Source: Prunella strophiata (Eukaryota; Chordata; Aves; Passeriformes; Prunellidae). From it: a DNA stretch of 64,000 nucleotides. The notes under the pieces are model-generated. The model ran no database searches and was not told the origin of the DNA. It saw only the letters and a list, made by a program, of their open reading frames with translations. Below are positions 39,501 through 51,166 of the stretch, one piece after another; position 1 is the stretch's first letter; each line of letters opens with the position of its first letter. The DNA lies in contig JAZBQD010000019.1 of assembly GCA_036583965.1 (NCBI GenBank), forward strand, positions 22,385,085 through 22,449,084, in the 5' to 3' direction. The position numbers and the translations under genes are program-made.

Positions 39501-39898
39501 TAAGCCTTTAAAAAAATAAAATCTTTATCTTTATTATTATTAGTATTATTATTATTGTTTTTATTGTCATTATTGTTTTTGCAAAAGGAACATAATGTCT
39601 GGCTGACCATTGCTGCTGATTCCTAGCACCACAGAGGTTTTGGCAGGAAGACAACTGTCTACTCCATTGTACAGGTGAGGGTTTAGATGCCTATTTTTCA
39701 CTTTTCTGTAGCAGTAAGACGTAAGAATCTATCAATATCCTGTATATCCTACACAAACAGTGGCTGTCTGTGATATTCTAAAGTTGCTCCATTATCATTG
39801 ATGCTATCTACACTATTTATTGGATGTCATGTCATTTCTGTTGGTCTCACTCTAGGCTCAACATTTGCTATGACTGAATTTTGCCTTTTAGCCTTAAC
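36583..39898. other. Intergenic sequence without a recognised gene
   Basis: A/T-rich in the 37.2-37.6 kb part. A (TTA)n-like run at 39530-39576 is the only repeat noticed. No coding exon recognised. Confidence 0.6.
39530..39576. repeat. (TTA)n-like simple repeat
   Basis: Imperfect TTA/TTG triplet run beginning TTATTATTATTAG. Confidence 0.85.
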
Positions 39899-39945
39899 AA
39901 TCACAGAATAGTCTGAGTTGGAAGGGACCCAGAAGTGTCATGATG
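39899..39945 (-). mobile_element. Short CR1 3'-end remnant
   Basis: TCACAGAATAGTCTGAGTTGGAAGGGACCC is the reverse complement of a CR1 3' end. The following bases to about 40.55 kb may be a much older part of the same copy, for example CTTTAGTTACTCTTCTCTGAATTC near 40.5 kb, but this is not convincing. Confidence 0.6.
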
Positions 39946-42900
39946 TCACCAGTAAAGCTGGCTGGTGGCTGTGCTGCAGCAGAGAGCAGTACCCTACCAG
40001 AAGAGCATTTTGGCCATGCTTTCAGAGGCACACTGGCATCATGGCTTTCCAGAAAGCTGCCACAGTAATCTTTATGTTTCCATCCTTATCAATATTCCCA
40101 AAGAAGTTCTCAGAGTTGTAGGTTGTGCTCTTTCAAAGAGTTCTATTGGAAGCAGAGATAAAACATGGGCATGACCATGAAACAGCCACTGATACCTGCT
40201 GCCAGCTCTCCTCTTATTCTTCCATCACCCTGCTTTTATTCAGCCCATCACTGAGGGATATGAGTTCTCAACTCCTTGTGCAGTCAGACTTTTGTCAGAA
40301 CAAAGACTTTTTGTTCAGGCTTAATTCCATTCTTCTCAGTTATATCTCCTTCTCCCCCTACCTTGAAACAAGACTCAGTAGTAAAGCTGGCTTTTTTTGC
40401 CTGATAATTGCATATGCTTATTTGGTCCTCATCCCAGCAGCTGCTGCTTGGCTAGGCTGTCTAATCAAGACAGTCCTGTCCCCCAGATCTTTGATCACTT
40501 TAGTTACTCTTCTCTGAATTCTGCTTCTATTTGAATGAGGATACCTGAATACCATAATGGCTATTAAAAACTGCAAAGCATGGTAGTGCAAGTGTCACTA
40601 GCTGTGAAGCACAGCAGCATTGTTTGATGTGAGCTAACAGCCCAAGCCTTTGCTTAAGTTCATCTGAAGCTTTATCCACAGCTAATTCTCACCCAATTAG
40701 CTGAAAATCTGCACAGCAGTTAAGAAACACAGTGAAGCTGGTAGTGCAAAAGTGTTATTTAGCTCAGCAAGCCTCAGCTGCTTGCGTTGGCTTTCAGGAA
40801 GGAGGACAGCACCATCTGCTGCTATCCTTGGAAACTTCAGACCTTGAAAAGCTGAGCAATGTCTGTTTCAGATGGTAAATACCCTGTCCTTGTAATGCCA
40901 TATCCCTCTTTTATGAAGCACATCAATTTTGATGCTGAAGCAAAACTGTCAGAGAAGTGTTTTATGAAAGTCAGCTTCTGGGATGGGCTTGTGATGAGGA
41001 TGGACACTCATTTGGATCATACCTGAAATCAATCAATTTGTTTTACACAGTGAGCAAGTATCTATTCACATTCCTCTTTTTCCCCTCAGTGCTCTAAGAT
41101 CCCGAGGCAATACCTTCTCCAGAAGATCAAAGGCTTTGCTTAGTCAGTCTGTGTGTACTGAGATGTGTGAACATTGTGATTCTCTTTGTGCATTTACTTT
41201 TCTGAAGGAATTTGGCTGAATTTCACTTGAAAGAAAACTTACCCCTTTGAACCTCCATCCCTCCAAGTGTCCACAACATGTGTACTGTGTACAGGGACAC
41301 AATTCAGTAGCTCACCTGAATCACTTCCATGGCATTTGGATGCTGTTGGGGATCTTAGTGATACAACCTTTGACCTTGCTGTAGATGGCATCTAGTTCAG
41401 GATGCATTTGACATGCCAAATCCTGCAACTTGATGAAAGTTTCATTCATCAACTCATTGTGCCACATAGGGCAAGGAGAGTGCAGTCAGTGTGGACACTC
41501 AGAGAACAGCAAAGCCTTTCTTGTGTTCATAAATACATTAGCCATTCTCTCCTAAGGAGAGAATGGCTAATGTATTTATGCCTTCTGCTATCTCTGCTCT
41601 TCACTTTCAGGAAACCCCTGGAGACCCAACTGTAAATAAGTGTTCATCTTTCTCTTTTTCCATGTCTGAGACAGAAAAAGATCTACTAATTTGTGTAGAA
41701 ATTAGCTTAGTGCAAGGCAGGTGTTCATTAGTGAATGTCTACACCAAAGACCTCCTATTTTCAGCAATTCAAGGGATTCATGTTCATCCCTGAGACAGTC
41801 CTAGATGGGTCTCCTCTGCATTCTATTAAGATGCAGACTGCAAGTTGAACAGTTAATGGCCACAATGTGCCACAGAGTTCTGAAAAATAAAAATCAGAAT
41901 CACCCAAGGCCTTAAAGGATTAATATCTCCAGCTATGGAACTTTATAGCCCACAAGAAAGATTATCCTCTCTGGGAAGGGGCTGGGTGTCTCCAGATGAA
42001 CAGAACTTTTGGGAAAACTCTGCTTCATTGTGTAATCCTAAGAAGTTCCAGTTGGCAGAAGAAGGCCCGACATTTGTTTTTTCCTAAGAATTTCAAACAG
42101 GGTAGTGACAGCTCAGCATTTCAGAGCTCATGTTGCAAGTTTTATATTTTAACATATATTGAATGGGCAGTGGCACAGTGTCCTGATTCAGGGGTTTGGA
42201 ATGTTAGAAAGTGACCTGTCAATGCAAATATTATTGATGCCACTGTAAATTATTCCTCTAAATTTTACTTTGCGTTGATTGATCTCTTAAAGACATGACT
42301 ATGATTTTGTTCATACCCGTGATGACAGGGGAATTGTTCATGTATTATGTTAGTTATATACTTAATTGTTGAAAGTTTCAAGGCAGCTCAGGAAATTTAT
42401 GAAAGCTTTTGTTTCTATCGTTGTGAAAGGTTGAAGCACTGTATCTTCCCCATAAGTTTATTTATAGTTTGCCAATGCATTCTTACAGCTTCTTTTTGGA
42501 AATTTAAGACCCACTGTTCCACAGATCCATCTACAAGCTTATCATCTACTGTGCAAGGAGCTCTGGACTGCTAACTACTCAAACCCAGTCTTGAAGCAGT
42601 CTGGGTGTGTACATGGGTGCAGCTGGGTTTATTAGTTTTCATTCAGCACCAAGGGTTTGATGGATGTGGAGTGGCTCTCTGAAGAAGCCATTTAGACATC
42701 CTTGCACTATGGACAGCAGCAGAGTGACCTACTCCTGAGAATGCAGCACAGGAAAACTTGAGCTGCCTTTAAGGCTGCTGGCTCTCCGTAGGGTTGTCAT
42801 TGCCAGCCTGGCTTAAGCCCATGTCCAAAGCTGGTGGACTGCCAGCGCAGCCTCAGGAGCAGCACAGCCAAAGCACCATGTCTGGCCTAACAAACAGTGC

Positions 42901-45620
42901 TGGGGTTGGGCAGCACCTGGAGGGAGCCAGCTTGGGCATTTCTGCACTGTTTGACACAGTCAGTCCAGTCCAGAAAAACAACACTCAGGCAGCTGAAAGG
43001 CAACAATAGTTTCTAGTGTACTGTGATGCTGAAGATGAGCAGCTGAAGATTTGCCAGCTACTTTGATTCATGATTTCTGAAAATGTTTGATTGTCAGTAT
43101 CTGCAAGTTGGACCCCTATAAAGAGTAGATTATAAAAAGAATGTAGGGAACAGTCATGCTTAGAAATCTTGTCAGAAGGCATAAAGTGTTGTTAAAATTG
43201 TGCCTTTCTATTGCTTCACCATTGCTAGTACCATCAAATCTATGCAAAGGTTTCTAGATGTCCTTATTCCAAATTCCTCTTATAGAAACACTAATTATTC
43301 ATTCTTTAGAAGTCAAGATAAGCATGCATCACTGAGAAAAGAGGCAGAAAAGACTTTTATTTATGTCTTCCCTTAAGTTTCCTGTAAAGGATTAACACCT
43401 TTACTAATTTCTCAAAGATTTAAGACAATGCAAGGTCTTTGGCACTGTATATTTACATTTACTCAGAATTGAAATGCAAGACTCCCTACATCACAGGTGG
43501 AACCAAATCTGTCAGACAGATTATATGTTTACCTACAAGCATTTGATTGAGATACTGAAAGGTCATTGTAAATTTATGCCATTGACTATTTCTCTTGTGA
43601 AATGACAGGTAATTTAGATTTTTGCAAGGGTGAGGTGAAGAGAACAACTGTTAACCCTAAAAAGCAGATTCATAGTGAGATTTAGATTGAAGAGTAACTA
43701 CTTGCCTCGAAGTTTCTGAAGTGTTTACTTTTAAATAAAGGCATTTCAATAATCTCTTTTAATTTCTCAGAATTTAGCTAAAATTTATTCTTTCCAATTT
43801 TATTAGGTTACTAGTAATAAACTAGCAGAACCATGTCTATTGTAATGCAGTCCTTTACACCTATACAGCCTGTTTTAGTTTTCCTTTGCAGAATGAGGCC
43901 TGATTCCTTGTAGACTTGGAAAATAATTCTCTTTGATCTTAATTTATGCAGGAAAAAATCTCTACCCCAGAGGAATGTCTGTTCTTCAGATTACCTCTAC
44001 TGAAAGCACTTGATACTCTCAGGAAAAATTATGGATGGATATTATTTATTCTGCTTAGTTTTAGTTTCTTTCATTAACATACTAACAAAGAAACACATGC
44101 AGATATAACTTAGGTACAACCCATTACATGAGTGTCCAAAACTGCCCATGCTGTGGCATTGCCCTGTTGTGGCAAAGACACTTTATCCTGTGCTTGAATA
44201 AATTCTTAGTGAATCATTTACATTGTGAAGGAGAAAGGTAGAGAGAGGGAGGATTTCTTATATTCATAGACACTGCCTGTTTTTTTGTGAAAAATGGCCG
44301 GATTCTCCTTGCCACATCTAAAATATCAAGACTCACTCTACTTATATTTGATTAGCAGAGGAGAGGAATTCAGCTTCACATGATAGCTGTGCCCAGCTGT
44401 ATGAGTGCCAATGCCAATTCACATGCATCACACACCTCAAGGTGTAAGTTCTACTTAGAGCAGGGTATGTGTGAATTCATTTGTGTCTGCTGTGACACTG
44501 GGAGGGATAGGACTTGCTGCCAACACTTGCTTCACATTCTCAGAGAGCATTTCTCATCCAAATTTTCCATGTATGGAAGGTTGGATGGAGGCAGATGGTG
44601 AATTTAGCTGACTTAAAAATATTCCTTTTAGAAACAAAACAGAAGGAAACAAATTCTGCAATAATCTCTGCTGCTCCTACTTCAAGTGAGCTGAAGGAGA
44701 GAAGAGATGTAAAACCTTGAATTTTGGAGAGGCATTTTTCTGGACTAGGAAGGTCAAAAGTTTTAGTACTGATCTCTGTGTTGCCTGCAGGCTTTTTCAA
44801 GGCAGGAGCACGTTGCCTTGCCCTCACTTCAGTTGTAGTTGTACCACATTTTAAAGATATGGACTTTTATTAGAAAGAGATAACATATCAGTGGAAATAC
44901 TGAACCAGGAGAAGGAAGGCATTAATGACACAGAAGGCATTGCATTATTGAGATGCTCGAGGAACACTGGATGCTCACACCACATGCTTGTGGCCATCAT
45001 GGTAGCAGGTGTGTGGAACATACTGAGGGAAGAAGGGCATTCAGATATTAATGCAAGTCTTTCACAGTGTAGTAACAGCACCTAAGACTGCTGAATTACT
45101 AATTGTTTTGGTTGCTTTTCCTCTGAAGGACTACTAGCACACTTGGGTTCTCACTTTGTCTGAACAGACAGATTAGGCAGCCTAATTTTATTCCTTTCTA
45201 GTCTGCATCTCTTGCTGCTTACTGTGCAATGGCTAAAATCATTAGGTTTGGGCTACATATGAAAAACTGGAGTAGCTCCTGAACTTTGCAATCAAAACAA
45301 ACAATGGCTCCAATCCTATGGCATTTTAGTAGAGTGTAATTTTCTACTTTATATGCCCTGAGGGACCTCTTTCAGCTCCTTCCTCTCTGACAGACTGCTC
45401 TGTTACTGTGGTTTCTCATGCTGCATGTGTGTTCCCATACACGACTCATAGTTGCTAGAGTCACCTGTGGGGATGCTGGCTCTCTGTGAGCCAGCCAGAA
45501 AGCTCTGGATCTGGATTGCCTGTTTTTGTACTACCCACCAGGTCATGGGGCATTCTTGGTAAAGGAGAAAATGCATGTTCACTGTGCTGACACCGTCCAG
45601 CTCCCTGGTGCCGGTACTCC
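39946..45620. other. Intergenic sequence without a recognised gene
   Basis: No coding exon recognised. The notable item is the perfect inverted repeat at 41528-41580, annotated separately. Confidence 0.6.
41528..41580. repeat. Perfect 26-bp inverted repeat with 1-nt centre
   Basis: The left arm at 41528-41553 begins CATAAATACATTAGCC. The right arm at 41555-41580 is its exact reverse complement, ending GGCTAATGTATTTATG. The single A at 41554 separates them. The arms have no mismatch and the match ends at both outer edges (T41527 and C41581 do not pair). Such a palindrome cannot be a chance match; it is either a recent fold-back event or a sequencing/assembly fold-back. Confidence 0.95.
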
Positions 45621-46862
45621 TGTGTCCTGGTTTTTGGCCAGGATAAAGTTAAATATTTTGCAGTAGCCATGAGTGGGCAGAGCCTGGACCCACATGGGAC
45701 ATGTCTAGGTTGTTATTGTCACCACCTCATGTCACTGCCAGGGTTTGAAGTACAGGAGTCTTACCTCCAAGAGGAAGGTGGGCATGAGTTGCAGTCCAGG
45801 GGAAGCAGGGGTGCAGAGAGTCTGTCGTTCCCTGTTTTGGGGTCACGCGACATCGAGTCAGTCAGTGAGCATTTTTTGCATGTAAATTGTCCTATTTTGG
45901 TATAATTTTATTAATATTGTTGCTGTTACTGTTCATTTTCTTATTTCATTGCTGTTTCCAGTAAATTGTTCCTCTCTCAACCTGTAATCTCTGCCTTTTA
46001 TCTCTCTCAGTGGAGAGACTGTGGTTTTGTCATGGTCGTAGAGAAACACGGTAGAGTTTCTAACAGTGTTTAATTCCATAGCACCCACACCAGTGGCAGG
46101 GGCATGGGTTCAGCAACAGGAAGCTGGAGCTGGAAGAGCCATCATCTTTTGCTGGGCTTGAGCTCAGGGGTGTGCACGTTTTGGGGTCAGCCTGGTGGAG
46201 CTAGCCCCTCTCTGCCATCAGCGGTCCCTTTCCCCTTTCTCTGAGCTGCGGCTTTTCTGGTTTGGTTCTGTAGTTTAGAGTCAGTGAACCCAAGATGCTG
46301 CTCTGAGAAAATAACAAAAACAAACAAACAAACAAACAAACAAACAACACAAAAAACCAAACAAACAAACAAAAAAAAAAAAGGAGAGAGCAGTGGCCAC
46401 CTTGTAGCCCAGCTCAGCCATGCGGACTCCAAGCTGCAGCCAAAATGACCACAGCCGGAGCCCAAGCTGCAGCCAGAACTGCCAAGCATTCCAGTCTTGC
46501 TCCCACAAGGTCAGGCCCAGGAAAAGGGTCCCCAACCTGTTTCAGAATCCTGTCAGGTCCCACCAGGTTTTGTTTTGTCCCTGTTTTTCTGTTGTGTTTT
46601 GGGCTGGTTAACTGGAAAGTTAACTGTGCTTGGTACTGTCTTTGCAAAGTGTCTCTCTTTATGTGGTGGGTAAAATACTCTCTCTTTTGCACAGTCTTTT
46701 ATTAACGTTGTGGTTAGTACTATTTTTCTGTACATTGTGATTATATCTTATAATCTCTCCTAGTGTTTTCTCCATTGTTGGAAAGGACCAGGTGAAAGCA
46801 TTTAATTTTCATGCCAGTATTTTAAACCAGAACATTTTTAGTGCTGTTCCAAAACCATGACA
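45621..46862 (+). mobile_element. Diverged ERV LTR-like region, possibly composite
   Basis: The left end, TGTCCTGGTTTTTGGCCAGG then ATAAAGTTAA, resembles the start of avian ERV LTRs. A T-rich stretch with AGTAAATTGTTCCTCTCTCAACC near 45.96 kb resembles their R/U5 part. A second LTR-like end (TTTAAACCAGAAC...CCAAAACCATGACA) closes the region at 46862. Between them lie a GC-richer stretch and a (CAAA)n run. It may be one long LTR, two LTRs or nested insertions. No gag, pol or env motif was seen. Confidence 0.45.
46315..46382. repeat. (CAAA)n simple repeat
   Basis: Imperfect CAAA tetranucleotide array ending in an A run. Confidence 0.95.
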
Positions 46863-47814
46863 TCCTGGCTTTGCAGGAATAATAAGTTACTGAGCAGCTA
46901 TTGCAGGAGCTGTCCTCCTTTCTCAGAGAACTCCTTGTGGCTGAGGTTCAGCTTCTTCACTTGCTAATTGCCCTACAGAGAGACAAGTGTGCAGAGATAA
47001 TGTGATCTTCCAGCCAGCTGCAGCCAGATGCCATACCAAGGCACCCACATGAGGATGAAAGAGAGGGATATCAGACACATTGAAATCTTCAGCACATGGG
47101 ACATCAGCAGCACAGAGATTGTGGCACTGTGTGTCCCCAAATGGGCATATAACATCACAGTGATTATTGTCCCAAAACAGCAAAAGCAATTGGACTTTGT
47201 GTTGTGCAAACTCCTCTCATACAGCTCATGTCTGGTCTGCAACACATCCTGCAGTTCTGTTCCTGTCCCTGTTTCACTCCCACCATTGTCCCTTGACCAA
47301 AAGCTCTTTCTGGTATGAGATCAAGGTCTTGCTTCAGAGGCTTTGAGACAGGAACTATCCAGAGAAGTCAAGACTCTCCAGTAAAAATATTTACTGGAGA
47401 ATTGCAAACTTCTGTGAAGTTGTGTTCTCTTACACAGTTCTGAAGGTTTGTTTCTCAGCCAGACACACAGCTGTCCTGAAAAAATGTTGATGCAATTCAT
47501 CCAGCACTGTGTCCTCTCAGCCTCTCTTATTTCTGAAGTAAGCACTTAGCAGAATTATGCCTGGAAACCGTGTGGGCATTGCCAAGTGAAATCATGCCAA
47601 GTGAGGGCTGCAAATGACCTTGGATTTCAGGTAACTCATTATTAATGCCTCAGCAAAATATGGTGCAGTCTCCTCTCCAAAGTTGTTTAGTGGGAAAGAA
47701 AAGTATGTTAACAATGCACTGATCTCTCCTTTGGTGCTCTGCTGGGGTCTGCAGAAAGATGTGCTTTTAGGTAAAACCTCTAGTCCCTCACAGTCCATAT
47801 CTGGCTGTAAGAAG
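46863..47814. other. Intergenic sequence between two LTR regions
   Basis: No gene recognised. A 40-codon frame at 46886-47005 would give a Leu/Glu-rich amphipathic helix but has no initiating Met and no recognised homologue. Confidence 0.5.
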
Positions 47815-48430
47815 TTGTGGTGGGTTGACCTTAGCTGTACATCAGGTGCTCACCAAGTCTGTCACACCCCTCCTCTGCAGAACTGGGGAGAAAATAAGAT
47901 AGAAGAAGCCCTTTTGAATCAAGACAAAGGCAGTTTAATAAGGCAAAAGAAAAGGTCACACACTAAAGCAATGGACAATAAAAGATTTATTTTTTTATTT
48001 CCCATCACTAGATGATGTCTAGCCACTTCCCAGAGAGTCAGGCTTTAGTACACATGGTGTTGTATAGTGGTGCATACACACAAAGGTCCAGAAGACAAAT
48101 ATTATAATAACAAATGTGCTGCAGCTTCCCATCCTCCCTTCCCTTTACCTCCTGCCTTTCTCTTAGCTTTCATTGCGGAGGAGATGTTGTATGGTATGGA
48201 ATATCCCTTTGGTGATGTTGGATCAGCTGTCCTAGCTATGTTCCCTCCCAAGATGTTGCCCACCACCAGCCAAGTGGTGAAGAGGGGGGATGTTGGAGAG
48301 ACACTGCTTGATGCTTTGAGAGCCAAAACTTTCCTGTGTTCATCAACACCTTTCTAGCTACCAATACAAATCACAGAACTATGAGGGCTGCTATGGGGAA
48401 AATTAACTCCACCTCAGGCAGACCCTATAG
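47815..48430 (-). mobile_element. Solo LTR of an avian endogenous retrovirus, minus orientation
   Basis: On the + strand it opens TGTGGTGGGTTGACCTTAGC and CACCAAG, the reversed 3' end of a passerine ERV LTR I recognise. It continues through GATGTTGTATGGTATGGAAT then ATCCCTTTGGT, CCCTCCCAAGATGTTGCCCA and CTATGGGGAAAATTAACTCC, and ends ACCTCAGGCAGACCCTATA. Read on the minus strand, it has the same GGAGTTAATTTTCCCC start and AAAGGGATATTCCATACCA box as the 36.0-kb LTR, so the two are related families. No internal retroviral genes adjoin it. Confidence 0.8.
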
Positions 48431-50382
48431 GGAAGTTAGTCTCTATTCTACTGGGCTCCATGGAGTGGAATTACCCAAATATGTGGGAGATGCTCCAGAA
48501 ACTAAGCAAGTTCCTCTTGAGGGACTGGTTTTCAGAGATGCTGGAAATTGAGCAGGTAAAATATTTAATCACTTTAGATTTCTACTGGTTATCTGGGTTC
48601 CCATCAGAGACATAGCAGAGAGATTGATTTTGTCCATAGTCCAAGTAATATTTTCAGGGTGAGAGACTGGAATCAAACACATATTACTTCACTACTACTG
48701 CCATCAGTGTTTGTGTGCATACAGCTCCCCAAGAGCTGAAAAACATTGAGGTAGGACAAATTATCCAAAAGCAAACTGGCAATGGCCTCAGCTCCTGATG
48801 TGTCTAGGTGCTTATTTCAGATGTTCTGGAAGAAAAGAAGGGAGTACAAGAAGGATGGGGCCAAAGAGTGTATTGGTTTTACTGTTTTAGTGCTCAAGAT
48901 ACCAGGGGAATGATGAAAGATGAGCAATATGAGAAATGTTAGCCAGATAGTAATTAATGTGTAGGTTATAGGTATCCTTCCTAACACAAATAAAGCCCTA
49001 GAGTCATCAGTTTCACATAGAACTTTGTCTTCAGTGAACCAAGAGGCATTTTGCCAAGAATCTTTTCTTTCAGTGTAACACAGATCCCATGGCCTATCAA
49101 AATGCATTTTGTATATCCCAGTTTCAAATTGAAGGACCATTTCCACCAGTTCATATCTGAACATTTAACATTATTCCTTTAATCTATTTAGAAAAGTTTC
49201 TCCATGTCATATTGGAGAATGAAATTTGAAACATGCTTTGACCAAAACATGTTTTCTGTTGGCTAAGCATAAACTGGAAAGACTTAGTTATGATAATTAC
49301 TGTCATATCTGCTAATGAAGATAACAGTTCCAGACTCACCAGACTTCCACTATATGCACACTTCTGCTTCTCAGAAGCTTGGACATTATAAAAGTATTGC
49401 AGCAGAAAATATCATGACTTTCAGAATGTGAATGTTTTTGTCTGGGAACAACAGTTGTTTGGTTAAAATCGGTTTTCTTTCAGAAGATTGAACTTGATGA
49501 GCAGTAATTTTGACTACAAACTATGTCAGATCAGGTACCAGTTCTTGAAGGGATGAATTATCTCACAACATCTCTCCTGTGCATATAGCTCCTACCAAAA
49601 TGCAGTTGTCTTCAAACTCTAATTGTGTAATGGTTGTGTTGGACTGGGAAGACAGAAAGGTAAAGAAAGACACACAGGAGTCCCTCCAGCCCTATCTGTG
49701 GCCCTGTAGGAGTTAGAAGCACTGAGGGCTTGTGTCCCATAGAAGAGCATCAGTTGCTTTTGGGGGTGACTACATTAAAGGACATCAGTTACCACACAAA
49801 GCTTTCATGTACAGAGGATGAGAAACATTAGGGATGCCCAGGGGTCCTATGTTTTTTTTCTCCCACACTGTGTACTCATTGATGACTTCCAGGCCTGAGA
49901 GAAGTCTAAAATTCCTATTTTTCTTGAGAACACTGGCCTCACCATTACTGGCTGCTCACCACCATAGCACTAACAACGTCTTTGACACCTTTAGATCCTA
50001 GACCATGGTGGTTCAGATTTATGTTAAGGCTTAGCCAAATTTTGAATCAAGTGTGAGGCAGGCACCACCTCTATCAGCCTGTGTGCTCCCAAGTATATGG
50101 CCTCTGTGCTCATAATGTCAGCAAAGGCCTTCCCAGGAGCTACAGAGAAAAAGTATATTGATGAGTGGTGCATTGTGTCCCCCATCTCTATTAAATCAAT
50201 TAAACTACTTATTAAAATTAAGTAACACTATGCAACAACAGCACAGTTTTACTCCTTATGCATTATCATCCCTTGGTTCTCCCCATGCCTTTATCCCAGA
50301 CTTTCAGGACTAAATGCATTCTCCTTGCTTATCCATTTGTCATCCAGTGGCTTCTCACCAATCTGCAATGTGACTGAACTGA

Positions 50383-50408
50383 TTTTTTTTTTTTTTTTTT
50401 TTTTTTTT
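50383..50408. repeat. Poly-T tract
   Basis: Twenty-six consecutive T bases; no retroelement body recognised on either side. Confidence 0.95.
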
Positions 50409-51134
50409 CTTAATTTAAGTATGCAGCTGATATTGCCAGCAGAGGTATGGCAGCTCAGAACATTCTGGCTTACAAGCAGCAGAAAGAATCCCAGCATTTT
50501 CATCTTGGCCATTGGGTTTTGTTGACACAGCTGTAGTGAGACATATCAGTGCAGCTGGAGGCTGTATTTCCACAAAAACCTGTCATTTGGAATTCCTTCA
50601 TCAAACCCCATACTTGGAGGTCATATTTCTCCATGCTGTTATATACATTCAGCAGTCTAACCTCAAGAAAAATTCCCCTCTCAACAAAGTCGTTTTCCAG
50701 TTCATTCTGTAGCCTTCAACAAAATAGTCTTTGTTCTTGTGTTATTATGTTTTTTGACTTTCCTTCCATTTATAACAAGTTAGAAAGTTCTCTTCCTATA
50801 TCATGGATCAATCCTACTGTTACAAAAATGATTGCAAGACTTGTTTTATCAGATGACTGACTTCATGAGGCAGAAAATAAGAGGAGAGCCACCAGAAAAG
50901 ACTAGAACAGTTGTGGCAAACCCATGGTGTGCAGACCACAAATGCTACAGTGTTTCATCAGGAGTGCACCAACAGGAATTCAGTCCCATCCCTGGTTTTA
51001 GCTAGCTGCTCCTCCTGCTCTATTAACAACTAGAGGATACCATAGGGAACAAAGAAATAGCCCTGGTGTGTAGAGAGCAGTTGAAGAAAGATGTTTGATG
51101 TCAAAGGGAGAGCTCTTAAAGGGAAATGCACATT

Positions 51135-51166
51135 CCCCACCCCTGCTCCCCCCACCCCCTCGCCCC
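51135..51166 (-). other. G-quadruplex motif on the minus strand
   Basis: C runs of 4, 4, 6, 5 and 4 separated by 1-4 bases give a canonical G4 pattern on the opposite strand. Confidence 0.7.

Noticed and set aside
46886..47005. 40-codon Leu/Glu-rich helical frame next to an LTR-like end
   Set aside because: No start codon, no retroviral motif, and a stop codon directly upstream in frame prevents its use as an exon from the nearby acceptor-like site.
48817..49164. 115-codon minus-strand frame with a hydrophobic, membrane-like segment and an N-glycosylation-type NAS
   Set aside because: A/T-rich DNA easily yields hydrophobic stretches; no homologue recognised and no promoter or splice support.
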